NCBI RefSeq assembly: GCF_003049575.1
Contig: NZ_PYWI01000002.1
Location: 248,001-312,000 of the forward strand
DNA length: 64,000 nt
From: Lysinibacillus parviboronicapiens
Lineage (GTDB): Bacteria; Bacillota; Bacilli; Bacillales_A; Planococcaceae
Reading direction: 5' to 3'
Part shown: positions 44,844-53,009 of the stretch, piece after piece
How the letters are laid out: each line of letters opens with the position of its first letter
Numbering within the stretch: position 1 is the stretch's first letter
Translations under genes and position numbers: made by a program
The notes under the pieces: model-generated
Database searches by the model: none
Told to the model about the DNA's origin: nothing
What the model saw: the letters and a program-made list of their open reading frames with translations, nothing else

Positions 44844-45866
44844 ATGAAAAAGATTTTAATGATAATATCAGCAGCTATAGCTATATTATTCAGTTACTCA
44901 CTTCTAGATATCGAAGGAAACAAGGCTAAAGCAGCTACTATTGGAGAACAATTAAAAGAACCTGAGATTGGTTGGAAAAGATATGACGATTCTCATCAAG
45001 CAATTATAAAAACAGGATACTCAACTTCGAATGAGGCCAGTCCGTATAACGGTCGATATTCTTATACATCCGCAAATAATAAACCTATACTATTTGATTT
45101 CACTGGAGATAAAGTTCGACTTATTGTCCGCAAATGGAACACAAGTAATTATTATTCTGAAAAAGTAGAATTAGTTATAGATGGAGAGGTAAAGCAAGAA
45201 TTTTCTATACACGGACCTACGCAAAGTCAGACTTTAATAGCTGAAGTAACTGGTTTAGAGAATAAGAGACATAAAGCAATAATCCGTGTAGCAGAAGGTT
45301 ATACAAAGGGTATAAACTTAGATGCAATAGACATTGATGCTGATGGTACGCTTATTCACCCAGATACAGAATTAGTTGAAACTCTAAAACTAAACAGAGA
45401 AACGCTTGACCTAATAATAGGTTCTAGTGAAACCTTAGTAGCAACTGTTACTCCTGATAGCGCTAAAGTAATTCAATGGACAAGCAGTGATCCTGAAATT
45501 GCTTCTGTAGATGACAATGGGAATGTAATTGGTAAAAAGTCAGGTAAAGTAACGATTACAGCAGAAACTACCGATGGTAGCAACTTATCAGCAACAGCAG
45601 AAGTAACAGTAAAAGAATCTGAAACAGCCGAGATTGGAACAAGAGCAATTTTAAGACTTACAATGACAACTAAAGATATTCATGAGTATGATTTATCTTT
45701 ATCAGAAATTGATCAGTTTATGAATTGGTTAGATGGCCGCGAAGATGGACAAGGGAAACCGTACTATAAATTTAAATTAAATGTAACGACTGGAAATATA
45801 ATTTCAAGAACAGAGTACATTATGTATGACAAAATTGTTAGTTTTACAGTTGATGATTATAAATAA
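44844..45866 (+). CDS. Secreted protein with bacterial Ig-like (BIG2) domain
   Basis: 340 residues. Signal peptide with cleavage after AKAA near 30, a jelly-roll-like N-terminal domain (FDFTGDKVRLIVRKWNTSNY), a BIG2 domain about 185-265 (TPDSAKVIQWTSSDPEIASV, GKVTITAETTDGS) and a C-terminal region of unknown type. GGAGGATTACT precedes the ATG. It lies just after the lysis genes, a common place for lysogenic-conversion genes. Probably cell-surface associated. Confidence 0.75.
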   Translation: MKKILMIISAAIAILFSYSLLDIEGNKAKAATIGEQLKEPEIGWKRYDDSHQAIIKTGYSTSNEASPYNGRYSYTSANNKPILFDFTGDKVRLIVRKWNTSNYYSEKVELVIDGEVKQEFSIHGPTQSQTLIAEVTGLENKRHKAIIRVAEGYTKGINLDAIDIDADGTLIHPDTELVETLKLNRETLDLIIGSSETLVATVTPDSAKVIQWTSSDPEIASVDDNGNVIGKKSGKVTITAETTDGSNLSATAEVTVKESETAEIGTRAILRLTMTTKDIHEYDLSLSEIDQFMNWLDGREDGQGKPYYKFKLNVTTGNIISRTEYIMYDKIVSFTVDDYK

Positions 45867-45926
45867 TTTATTTTGCAGTTAGTCTTTTAAAGGATTTAAT
45901 TTCGATAAAGTTTATTCAAACAAATA

Positions 45927-45968
45927 AACCAGGCGCTCATTTTAAAAGTGAGTACCTGGTCTTTTTTT
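45927..45968. terminator. Bidirectional terminator at convergent right-arm genes
   Basis: AACCAGG...CTCA pairs with TGAG..CCTGGT around a TTTTAAAA loop, then a T run. The stem has internal mismatches. It separates the late transcript from leftward right-arm genes. Confidence 0.78.
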
Positions 45969-45969
45969 G

Positions 45970-46215
45970 TTATTCGTCATAAGGTCTATATTTTGTGTGA
46001 AGCTCCTTAGCTGCTTCTTTTCGACTTTCTATATCTTCTCTCAAATATAATTTATCTCGACTTAATTCTTTTACAGGAACTAACTTACCACGCTTTACAA
46101 GTGAATTTAATGCTTGCCGAGTTATTTGTAATTCCTCTATAACCTCTGACGTTGTTAATATTTCAGATTGAACCAGCTTAATAAACTCTTCTTTATTTGC
46201 TACCTTGTATTCCAT
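45970..46215 (-). CDS. Small HTH protein, excisionase-like (81 aa)
   Basis: ILTTSEVIEELQITRQALNS, then LVPVKELSRDKLYLREDIES, has the winged-helix pattern of MerR/excisionase-type DNA-binding domains. Leftward, in the right arm. It could be a regulator or an excisionase acting at the nearby attR; sequence alone cannot decide. Confidence 0.7.
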   Translation of the reverse strand: MEYKVANKEEFIKLVQSEILTTSEVIEELQITRQALNSLVKRGKLVPVKELSRDKLYLREDIESRKEAAKELHTKYRPYDE

Positions 46216-46230
46216 TTGAAGACTTACACC

Positions 46231-46395
46231 TCATTTCTTTTTTACTACATTTTTTATAATGAACAGCACTAACCATAACATCGAAACTGTAAAACCTACC
46301 CACTTGATGGTACTCATTGATTCAAAATCTAAGTCCACTAAAAAAATAGCTACAATGATGAACACTAACCAATCAGTCGATGATATTCTTTTCAT
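46231..46395 (-). CDS. Small two-TM protein (54 aa)
   Basis: MKRISSTDWLVFIIVAIFLV begins the first helix; a second helix (FTVSMLWLVLFIIKNVV) and a KKK end follow. Coding sense is good, but there is no clear ribosome site before the ATG, so translation may be coupled or weak. Function unknown. Confidence 0.48.
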   Translation of the reverse strand: MKRISSTDWLVFIIVAIFLVDLDFESMSTIKWVGFTVSMLWLVLFIIKNVVKKK

Positions 46396-46452
46396 AAAGT
46401 AATGGAGGATGATATAATTTTTATAGCGAGGGAGCTAAGCCCCCTCTGCTAT

Positions 46453-46572
46453 TTACTTTTCCTTGTCGTTCTTGTCTTTGCGAGTCATCCAGTCAATTAT
46501 ATCAAGTGAGCCCTTGATACTAGCGATGATTCCCGCAATGATGAGAACGACATTTCTTAATTCATCCACCAT
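46453..46572 (-). CDS. Small single-TM peptide (39 aa), toxin-like layout
   Basis: MVDELRNVVLIIAGIIASIK, then a charged Lys/Asp tail. ATG behind AAAGGAGGTGAAC, a very strong site. Size, single helix and charged C-terminus resemble type I toxins or small holin-like peptides of Firmicutes, but I see no convincing antisense RNA. Downstream, 46423-46452 is a hairpin (ATAGC..AGGG / CCCT..GCTAT) that could protect the mRNA end. Confidence 0.55.
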   Translation of the reverse strand: MVDELRNVVLIIAGIIASIKGSLDIIDWMTRKDKNDKEK

Positions 46573-46669
46573 GTTCACCTCCTTTCTATACTCTTATTAT
46601 ACTATATCTATTTACTCTCGTAAACAGATATTAATCATTTATTTTCCTATTGTGCTAAAAAATTTCATG

Positions 46670-46692
46670 AAAAAAGCCACTCATTGAGTGAC
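46670..46692 (-). terminator. Terminator of the leftward membrane-protein gene
   Basis: On the minus strand GTCACTCA pairs with TGAGTGGC, followed by T6. Confidence 0.75.
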
Positions 46693-46697
46693 TCAAA

Positions 46698-47495
46698 TTA
46701 TTTTAAAACAGGAGCTAACCATTTATCGTTCTTAGCCATACCATTCGTTGTGCGTGTGTAATTAAACTTAGCAATATTTTCACCTTCTAAATGATAAGGT
46801 ACTTCCCAAAAAACTGTTATTTCTTCTATACCTGGCTGTTCATAAAGTTTAGCAGCAATATTATCACTGTACATTTCAAGTATTTCCACAGTTGTTTTTT
46901 TACTGTTCTGTGCATCCCATTTTAAATGAGGCAATACAATATATTTATTATCTTCAGCTTGATAGTTATTCACTAATATTTCGCTGATTTTTGTTTGCAT
47001 TAAATCTGCAGAAACAATTTTTTTTACCATTTTCTTTATGTCTTCTTTCTTATCAGTTTCTATAACAACTTCTTTTATAGCAGGTTTAGATTTAGTTTCA
47101 GTAGAAGCCTTAGCTTTTTCTTCGGTTTCTTTTTCAGTTTTTTCCTTAGATGCTTGTTCTTTAGCAGTTTGTTCTTCTTTTAATTTAGCTTCTTTTTCGG
47201 CTTTCTTTTCCTCTTCCTTAGCCTTTAATTCAGCTTCTTTTTTAGCTTGTTCGTCCTTATCAACTGTAACTATTGTTTTGTCTGCATCAACTTTAGCTGA
47301 ATCGGTTGGCTTTTCAAGTAAATTTTCTAAAGACATCAAACCCACCATTAACAAAAAAGATATGCCTGCAAATTTTAAGAATTTCATACCCTGAGCTTTA
47401 CTGTTCTGTTTAAACTTTTTGTAGGTTAAAGTACTGAAAGTTATCAACGATATGAAACTCAATACTCCAACTATTGCAATAAAATCTGACAACAT
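46698..47495 (-). CDS. Membrane-anchored protein with charged coiled-coil linker (265 aa)
   Basis: Two N-terminal transmembrane helices (about 5-25 and 38-57), a Lys/Glu/Ala-rich coiled coil (about 80-140) and a globular C-terminal domain (about 145-265, VFWEVPYHLEGENIAKFNYT). I do not recognise the C-terminal fold. Leftward in the right arm, so probably expressed in the lysogen; candidate envelope-modifying or exclusion factor. Confidence 0.62.
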   Translation of the reverse strand: MLSDFIAIVGVLSFISLITFSTLTYKKFKQNSKAQGMKFLKFAGISFLLMVGLMSLENLLEKPTDSAKVDADKTIVTVDKDEQAKKEAELKAKEEEKKAEKEAKLKEEQTAKEQASKEKTEKETEEKAKASTETKSKPAIKEVVIETDKKEDIKKMVKKIVSADLMQTKISEILVNNYQAEDNKYIVLPHLKWDAQNSKKTTVEILEMYSDNIAAKLYEQPGIEEITVFWEVPYHLEGENIAKFNYTRTTNGMAKNDKWLAPVLK

Positions 47496-47549
47496 AAAAA
47501 CCTCCCTCTATATTTCCATTTTAGGAAATTTGGTAATGAAAGTACATAT

Positions 47550-47584
47550 AAAAAACAGACAACCGTAATTAGTTATCTGTTTTA
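47550..47584 (-). terminator. Terminator of the leftward HTH operon
   Basis: AAACAGATAAC pairs with GGTTGTCTGTTT on the minus strand (one mismatch), then T6; it overlaps the stop of the 43-aa gene. Confidence 0.75.
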
Positions 47585-47700
47585 TCATTTGTCTTTGATT
47601 GTTTTGCTTTATTTATTACTTCCTCAAAGGCTGCTTTAATTTCCTCGATTGTATAGCCTTTTTCAAGCAATTCGTTTGTTATTTGTTCTAACTGGTTCAC
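47569..47700 (-). CDS. Small helical protein (43 aa) after XRE gene
   Basis: NQLEQITNELLEKGYTIEEI and a Lys-rich end; GTG start behind GAGGAAGTAATTAA. The gene follows the XRE regulator in one leftward operon and may be its partner (for example an antitoxin- or adaptor-like helix). Unknown function. Confidence 0.55.
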   Translation of the reverse strand: MNQLEQITNELLEKGYTIEEIKAAFEEVINKAKQSKTNDKTDN

Positions 47701-47719
47701 TTAATTACTTCCTCATCTT

Positions 47720-47938
47720 TTAAATCTTTGTACCATCTTCCATTATGAAATAAGCCTCAAACTTCATATCCAACAACTCAGCAATTTTGCGTAATTCTTC
47801 TTCATTAAAATTATTCCGTTTCAATTTCTTCGATAAATTTGGCTGAGATACCTCTAGCTTCTCAGCTAGTTGTGTTAAAGTCATGCCCTTTTTAATGAGA
47901 GCAATTCGAATCTTTTCCCCCATTTCATTCATTGTCAT
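47720..47938 (-). CDS. XRE-family regulator of the right-arm switch (72 aa)
   Basis: HTH_3 domain (MTLTQLAEKLEVSQPNLSKK) plus a small C-terminal strand pair (MKFEAYFIMEDGT). Divergent from the wHTH gene, with a long inverted repeat between them. A second lysogeny-time switch at the far end of the prophage. Confidence 0.85.
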   Translation of the reverse strand: MTMNEMGEKIRIALIKKGMTLTQLAEKLEVSQPNLSKKLKRNNFNEEELRKIAELLDMKFEAYFIMEDGTKI

Positions 47939-47992
47939 GCCTCCTCTAGGTTACATTCATGTCTCTATTATATATGAACTAATCAATATTTG

Positions 47993-48058
47993 AAATAAAT
48001 ATATCCAAAAAGTTATGAAAAACACTTGCTATTATAACTTATCGGATATATATTTATT
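47993..48058. promoter_or_regulatory. Inverted repeat between divergent regulator genes
   Basis: AATAAATATATCC..AAGTTAT at 47994-48016 is mirrored by ATAACTT..GGATATATATTTATT at 48034-48058. Two 23-25-bp half sites in inverted orientation, well placed to control both the XRE gene and the wHTH gene. Confidence 0.62.
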
Positions 48059-48108
48059 CATACGAGGAAAATTAATAACTAATTGTTTATGTAAGTGAGG
48101 TGAAAAAG

Positions 48109-49002
48109 ATGGCATTCGAATACTTAGCAGCATATACAACATTTGAATCAATAGCAGATATGGATAAGAGTGTGGAGGACCATATGGCTGTTCATTATTA
48201 CGATTTAACAGAATCAGAACGTGCCATCGTTTTCAAGCTTGCTAGTCACGCATTGGAGCATCCGGGGGCTTGTCATTTGAAGGCATCCACAATTGCTGAG
48301 GCATTAGAGATTAGCACAAAGACTGTTTATCGAAGCATTAAGAAATTAGAGTCATTGGGCATCATTGAAAAAGTACCTGGTACGAAATTAAACGGCATTA
48401 AAGGGGCTAGTATTTATCGCATCCTACCTTATGTCCCATCGAGCGTGTCCCAACGAGAGACAGTCGATGAAGCTAGTAACAACGTGGTTTGTCCTCCACA
48501 ATCTGAAAACCAATCATCTAAATCTTTTAATCTTTTAAGTTCTAAACAAGCAAGTAATATTACAGATTTAGAAAATGAACTAGCTTTGCAAGCTGAAAAG
48601 AAAAAGGAATACATGAATGAGTACCAAGAAATGCTATTTGATTTCATGAATAGCTTGCCATTAGCAGATAACTTGAAAGATGAATTACATAAGGTTGTAT
48701 TATCTGCTCAGGTTCAAAGTGCGCCTGACTTCATTAGAGCTAAGAACGTACTATTTAAAATTGCTATGGACATTAAAGAAGGTGTACTGACAGTTGCTAG
48801 TACATTAAGAGCCGTATTTGTAAGGGCATATAGTAAGGCTGTTGAGCGATTAGATAAGAAGTCGATTAATTCATCATCTATAGAAGAAACTCCGTTAAGA
48901 GAACGTCCTGTATCTTTCTATAATTGGTTAAATGAGCGTGATTGTCTTCCACAATCAATAGGTAGTAGACCTGGTAATCTAGATAATTGGCTTGAATGGT
49001 AG
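48109..49002 (+). CDS. Winged-helix DNA-binding protein at right end (297 aa)
   Basis: N-terminal wHTH about 35-105 (ERAIVFKLASHALEHPGACH, then EALEISTKTVYRSIKKLESL), a Ser-rich linker and a helical C-terminal domain ending NWLEW. Resembles phage or plasmid replication-type wHTH regulators; exact role unknown. Start at the ATG after GAGGTGA, rather than a GTG nine bases earlier. Three TGTGGARGRC motif copies lie inside. A decayed copy of its 3' end occurs at 55.9 kb. Confidence 0.75.
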   Translation: MAFEYLAAYTTFESIADMDKSVEDHMAVHYYDLTESERAIVFKLASHALEHPGACHLKASTIAEALEISTKTVYRSIKKLESLGIIEKVPGTKLNGIKGASIYRILPYVPSSVSQRETVDEASNNVVCPPQSENQSSKSFNLLSSKQASNITDLENELALQAEKKKEYMNEYQEMLFDFMNSLPLADNLKDELHKVVLSAQVQSAPDFIRAKNVLFKIAMDIKEGVLTVASTLRAVFVRAYSKAVERLDKKSINSSSIEETPLRERPVSFYNWLNERDCLPQSIGSRPGNLDNWLEW

Positions 49003-49085
49003 AGAAATGAAGGGGAGTTGCTTTTGATATAAAATGTAAAATCTATTAAAATTATATAAAAAGAGAGCTAAGGGAGAAATAATCT

Positions 49086-49610
49086 ATGAGAAAAAATTAT
49101 TTTGATAAAATACCAATAAATAAATTAGTAGAACCTAATATGTTGATACATTATATAGGTCTTACTTTCATTATTCTAGGTTTTCTTTTTTTATTTGGGT
49201 GGGTGCAAATTAATTCTGCATTCATCTTAGCTGTAGCAATCTCGGGAGCTTTATTTGTCCTAGGAGATATACTTCAATATAAGATTGAAAAAAGTGAAGT
49301 AAAGAGTAGGAAACGTTCAAATATTATTGCAATCAAAACTATCGTTCTATTTCTTTCTATCTTTTCTCTTTTAGCACTTCCTTATATTTCCGTTAATATA
49401 AAAGATGAGTTGTTAGATAAACTTGCAACAGTGGCTTCTATTGTAGCTATAGGTCTAACAATATTGAATATCGGTCTTTCCCATGAAAAGGTACAATCTG
49501 ATATATTTGATGCCTATCAGGACATAATCGTGGATATTGAAAAAAAGATAGATGATGTAACTCAAAATGAAGTAGAGATTCCTCTTGAATCAGATAAAGA
49601 AAAAGAATAA
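49086..49610 (+). CDS. Four-TM membrane protein (174 aa)
   Basis: Hydrophobic helices about 21-42, 46-64, 82-102 and 112-130, then a charged C-terminal helix with Glu/Lys tail. AT-rich and without the prophage motif. Next to attR, where cargo is usual. Family not recognised. Confidence 0.62.
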   Translation: MRKNYFDKIPINKLVEPNMLIHYIGLTFIILGFLFLFGWVQINSAFILAVAISGALFVLGDILQYKIEKSEVKSRKRSNIIAIKTIVLFLSIFSLLALPYISVNIKDELLDKLATVASIVAIGLTILNIGLSHEKVQSDIFDAYQDIIVDIEKKIDDVTQNEVEIPLESDKEKE

Positions 49611-49658
49611 TTAATTCTCGCAACATATTTTGATGATTTTTTTATTAGTGTTTTATAA

Positions 49659-49697
49659 TAAAACAAGACCACTACGTGATGGGTGGTCTTATTTTTG
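49659..49697 (+). terminator. Terminator at prophage right end
   Basis: AAGACCAC pairs with GTGGTCTT, then ATTTTT. A diverged copy (AGACCACTCCGTGAAGAGTGATCT) is present at 57.42 kb next to the second att relic. Confidence 0.82.
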
Positions 49698-49703
49698 CTT
49701 ATA

Positions 49704-49868
49704 TTATAATGTAGTTGACTTACTTTTCTTCTCATTAATAATAAGGTCTTCTTCCTTTTGTGGGTGAGGAGTTTCGGTATGACCGACACGCTCATTAGGT
49801 TTTTTAATATTTGATTGTTTTATTGTCTCGTCTGTTGCAAATTCTGTATCTTTTTTATCCCTTTTCAT
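49704..49868 (-). CDS. Small hydrophilic protein (54 aa) beside attR
   Basis: MKRDKKDTEFATDETIKQSN and a charged remainder; CTTTAGGAGGTGTCGAA precedes the ATG, a very strong site. Disordered, highly charged. Last gene of the prophage. Unknown function. Confidence 0.6.
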   Translation of the reverse strand: MKRDKKDTEFATDETIKQSNIKKPNERVGHTETPHPQKEEDLIINEKKSKSTTL

Positions 49869-50003
49869 TTCGACACCTCCTAAAGATATTATTTAACTTA
49901 ACTAATAAAATATACTTTGTTTATGAGTGGTTTAAAAATCGAGGTAAACAAAAGGTAAACATTATAGTTGTAAACCGTTGAAATATCAATGTTATGGTAT
50001 GTT

Positions 50004-50015
50004 CTCATGGGACGT
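50004..50015 (+). other. attR core
   Basis: CTCATGGGACGT matches the attL core in 11 of 12 positions and ends the prophage. It is preceded by integrase arm-like GGTAAACA repeats and followed by a terminator that resembles the one after the tRNA. Confidence 0.75.
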
Positions 50016-50050
50016 ATCTAGGTTCAGATAGAATAAGTTTGAACCAACTG

Positions 50051-50104
50051 AAAAGCGCTTCAAATCCTTTAATATCAGGAGTTTGAGGCGCTTTTCCTTT
50101 TTCT
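50051..50104 (+). terminator. Terminator just outside attR
   Basis: AAAAGCGCTTCAAATCCT pairs with AGGAGTTTGAGGCGCTTTT, then a T-rich run. The same structure follows the tRNA gene and copy 3. The rest of the gap to 50660 (about 550 bases) shows no gene I can support; only a 31-codon GTG frame at 50410 without ribosome site. Confidence 0.78.
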
Positions 50105-50660
50105 GAGAATCAGTTAGAAAACGATAGAAAATGAAAAGTTTCTACACATTTTCTACACAAGCAAAAGTGGTTTGAAGATGCTATCTGTCTGTTCTGAATC
50201 GAAATGTGGGGATGGTAGTACTTTAATTAAGATAAATTATTCGAGTAACACATCAAGGAGATTTCGGCGAGCCATTGTAAAAATGTTACACTTAAACTAA
50301 CGTATCAGGTTTATTGAATAAATAGTAACAAGATACGAAGAATAATATTAAAGAAATGGAAATTACCAGTTAAGGGAGAATAATTGGGGATTTGTGGTAT
50401 TATATAGTGAGCGAAGAAACAAGAATAAAATTATCCAACGAGCTTCGCAAACAATTGAAATTACCAATAGAGGGTCCTGCCGACAAAACACTACAGACCT
50501 AATGACTGTAAGACACTTTTGGAAGGATAAATCAGTCCCTACTTTTATAGAATAGGCTGATATGGTATTTACTTAGGTTATAGAAACAACTAGATTTTAA
50601 TAACTGAGAAATAGTTGTTGAAAAATTATTATATTTAAAAAAGGAGAGATTTTATTATTT

Positions 50661-52229
50661 ATGTTTAAAAATTTTTTTGGCAAGTGCTTAGTAACTTTTT
50701 TGGTTTTACTTTTACTTATCCCTGTTTTTACAAATCATAAGGCTACAGCTAATTCATTACCTCAAAATGAAATGCGTGCAGCATGGATTGCAACAATAAC
50801 TAATATTGATATGAAGGCAGGTATGAGTAAAACCCAATATACTCAATGGGTTCAAAGTACCTTGGACAAATTAAAAGCTGATAACTTTAATACAGTTATT
50901 TTTCAAGTTAAGCCATTAAATGATGCACTGTACCCGTCTAAGCTTGCTCCATGGTCATCATATATAACAGGCAATACACAAGGGACCAATCCGGATTTTG
51001 ATCCATTGCAAATTATGCTGGACGAAGCACATAAGCGAGGATTAGAACTTCATGCATGGGTAAATCCATATAGAGTCACTATGCCTTCGCACGCGTTGTC
51101 TGATCTAGCTGCCGACAATGTAGCTCGTAAAAATCCTAGCTGGGTAGTGAAATACGGTAAACAATACTACTTGAATCCTGGTTTACCAGAAGTTCAAAAT
51201 TACTTACTATCAACTATAGAAGAATTAGTAAGCAACTATGATATCGACGCTGTACATATGGATGATTACTTCTATCCTTATAAAATAAAAGGAGAGACTT
51301 TTCAAGATCAACAAACTTTTAAAAAGTATGGTGGCTCTTTCAATAATATTGAAGACTGGCGCAGAAATAACGTTAATCAATTAGTAAAAAAGGTTTATGC
51401 AAGCATTAAGGCAATTAAACCTTATGTTCAATATGGAATATCTCCGTTTGGAATTTGGCGAAACAAAGGGCAAGATTCTACTGGTAGTAACACGAATGGA
51501 ATGAGTAACTACGATGATATTTATGCTGATACAAGACAGTGGATTAAAGATGGAAGTATCGATTATATTGCTCCTCAAATCTATTGGTCCAGAAATCATA
51601 AAGCAGCAAATTACTCTGTTTTATTAGATTGGTGGGGAAGAGAAGTTCAAACGTATGCAAAAGACCATCCTGTTAATCTATATATTGGCATGGCCGATTA
51701 TAAAGTTGGAAATGATGCTGATCCTGCATGGAATAATAAGACCGAACTAATCAGCCAAGCAATCGCCAACAGAGCAAATAAAAATGCTCAAGGACAAATG
51801 CATTTTTCTCTAAGAAGTATTAACAATAACGCTCTTGGATATGCTTCTTATCTAAATCAGCAACTATACAATACTAAAGCTTTAACACCTACAATTTATT
51901 GGAAAGGCTCTGCAATACCTTTATGTCCAACTGATGTTAAATTGAGTAAAGAGTCTTCCGGCACGAAGCTTACTATTACAGATAAAAATAGTACTCAACC
52001 AAGGAAATATGTAATATACCGATTTGATGGAACAAAAGAAGGTTCATATGAAGACGTTAAGAATATAGTAGACGTGGTTTATAACACACAAGGTAATACT
52101 GTTTATGTAGATACTACTGCAAATAATAGTAAAGTATACACATATGGTATAAAGTCTATATCTGCTACAGGTGTGGAAAGTAAAACTGCTTTTGTTCTAA
52201 AAGACGGAAGTCCTTACCAGCACCAATAG
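50661..52229 (+). CDS. Secreted GHL10-family glycoside-hydrolase-like protein
   Basis: 522 residues. Signal peptide about 1-32 (LVTFLVLLLLIPVFTNHKAT), then a GHL10/DUF187 TIM barrel about 35-345 (EMRAAWIATITNIDMKAGMS, LHAWVNPYRV, DAVHMDDYFYPY, DYIAPQIYW), as in YngK. A fibronectin-like beta domain follows (about 400-515). It probably acts on wall glycans or exopolysaccharide. AAAAAAGGAGAG precedes the ATG. The frame breaks at its end; SLH-domain coding follows in other frames, so the surface anchor has been lost. Confidence 0.88.
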   Translation: MFKNFFGKCLVTFLVLLLLIPVFTNHKATANSLPQNEMRAAWIATITNIDMKAGMSKTQYTQWVQSTLDKLKADNFNTVIFQVKPLNDALYPSKLAPWSSYITGNTQGTNPDFDPLQIMLDEAHKRGLELHAWVNPYRVTMPSHALSDLAADNVARKNPSWVVKYGKQYYLNPGLPEVQNYLLSTIEELVSNYDIDAVHMDDYFYPYKIKGETFQDQQTFKKYGGSFNNIEDWRRNNVNQLVKKVYASIKAIKPYVQYGISPFGIWRNKGQDSTGSNTNGMSNYDDIYADTRQWIKDGSIDYIAPQIYWSRNHKAANYSVLLDWWGREVQTYAKDHPVNLYIGMADYKVGNDADPAWNNKTELISQAIANRANKNAQGQMHFSLRSINNNALGYASYLNQQLYNTKALTPTIYWKGSAIPLCPTDVKLSKESSGTKLTITDKNSTQPRKYVIYRFDGTKEGSYEDVKNIVDVVYNTQGNTVYVDTTANNSKVYTYGIKSISATGVESKTAFVLKDGSPYQHQ

Positions 52230-52590
52230 AGTCAATACCTGAAGGGCCAGAGCAACCAGAAAAACCTGTAGATCCAAAGCCTAATATTACATTCAATGAT
52301 ATCTCCAGGAAAACTGGGCTAAGGACATAATTGAAGACATCGTAGCTCGTGGTATTATCACAGGCTATCCAGACTACACGTTACGACCGAATGAACCAAT
52401 TAAACGTCAGCATTTGGCAGTCATGATCGCACGGACTTTTGAGCTAACACTGAAACGAAAGGACGTATCATTTAGTGATGTATCAACGAATCATCCATAC
52501 TATGAAGCTATTATGAGTATACAACAGGCAGGTATTGTAAACGGTTCAAACGGGGCATTCACTCCAGATGAATCTAAAAGAATGATTCAA
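52207..52590 (+). pseudogene. Broken linker and SLH domain of the GHL10 protein
   Basis: After a shift near 52216 the frame reads ESIPEGPEQPEKPVDPKPNI, a Pro linker; after a second shift near 52310 it reads ENWAKDIIEDIVARGIITGY, then RPNEPIKRQHLAVMIARTFE, an SLH domain, and the start of another (YEAIMSIQQAGIVNG). The second SLH is cut by the terminator. Two indels therefore detach the wall anchor from an otherwise intact enzyme. Confidence 0.82.
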
Positions 52591-52635
52591 GAGCGTGTTT
52601 TGATTAATCTTTTTTCAAAACACGCTCTTTTTTTT
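52589..52635 (+). terminator. Strong intrinsic terminator
   Basis: AAGAGCGTGTTTTG pairs perfectly with CAAAACACGCTCTT, followed by a T run; it ends the broken GHL10-SLH gene. The next 340 bases to the TrmB-like gene hold no gene, only decayed sequence and the operator. Confidence 0.9.
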
Positions 52636-52973
52636 GCTTGTTTATCAAGGCTATTAGTATTAATTTGATCAATCTTTATTCTAAGGCTCAAATGGTTGGG
52701 CTTTTTCTTTTATGATGGCTTCTTAAGTGCAAATTTCATTTATGTAGTATTCCACATATTATACTCATTACTGTTTGGTTTACTTTTGTTTAGGTTTCTA
52801 TTTCTAAATATATTGGAAGAGTCACATAATAGTAGAAAAAGCATGAATCAATGAAAATTTAGGCTTAGAAGGTTGCTGAGGCAGCCTTTTCTTATGGAAC
52901 TAAAGGGGCTGGTTTGTTGAAGAAGATTTCAAATAGTTCTAAAATTATAGACTTCTTGGTATGAATGATTTAT

Positions 52974-52995
52974 AGTAGTTAGTATATTAACTACT
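52974..52995 (+). promoter_or_regulatory. Operator upstream of the TrmB-like gene
   Basis: AGTAGTTA-N6-TAACTACT, a perfect dyad ending 14 bases before the start codon. A near copy lies before eamA, so it is likely the binding site of this regulator (autoregulation). Confidence 0.72.
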
Positions 52996-53009
52996 AAGAA
53001 GGTGAGTTT

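Larger units (their letters stand above)
7004..48953. repeat. Dispersed 10-bp motif TGTGGARGRC, 28 copies, both strands
   Basis: Plus-strand copies start at 7004, 11590, 13401, 13662, 15467, 17210, 23618, 26168, 30546, 34575, 36091, 36652, 38452, 40796, 41721, 43542, 44499 and 48171. Minus-strand copies occupy 14647, 16280, 29902, 39430, 40119, 40362, 43529, 44291, 48491 and 48944 (left ends). Six more sites read TGTGGATGRC. Most lie in coding sequence, some in ribosome sites. None was found in about 20 kb of flanking DNA, nor in the OLD-family gene. Confidence 0.8.
49943..50220 (+). repeat. attR-flank repeat, copy 1
   Basis: Covers the arm repeats, the att core and downstream bases including GGTTCAGATAGAATAAGTTT and CAGTTAGAAAACGATAGAAA. 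Copies 2 (57416-57660) and 3 (62626-62745) share these blocks at roughly 70 percent by eye. Downstream of the terminator, TTTCTACACA occurs twice (50140-50160), resembling arm sites of another integrase. Confidence 0.65.

Noticed and set aside
46463-46687. 74-codon plus-strand frame in the right arm
   Set aside because: Runs antisense to the 39-aa gene that has a strong ribosome site, and lacks one itself.
7004-48953. CRISPR array or interspersed long repeats in the prophage
   Set aside because: The repeated element is only 10 bases, irregularly spaced by hundreds to thousands of bases and on both strands; no cas genes.
50410-50505. 31-codon GTG frame in the post-attR gap
   Set aside because: No ribosome site, no recognisable family and eroded surroundings.
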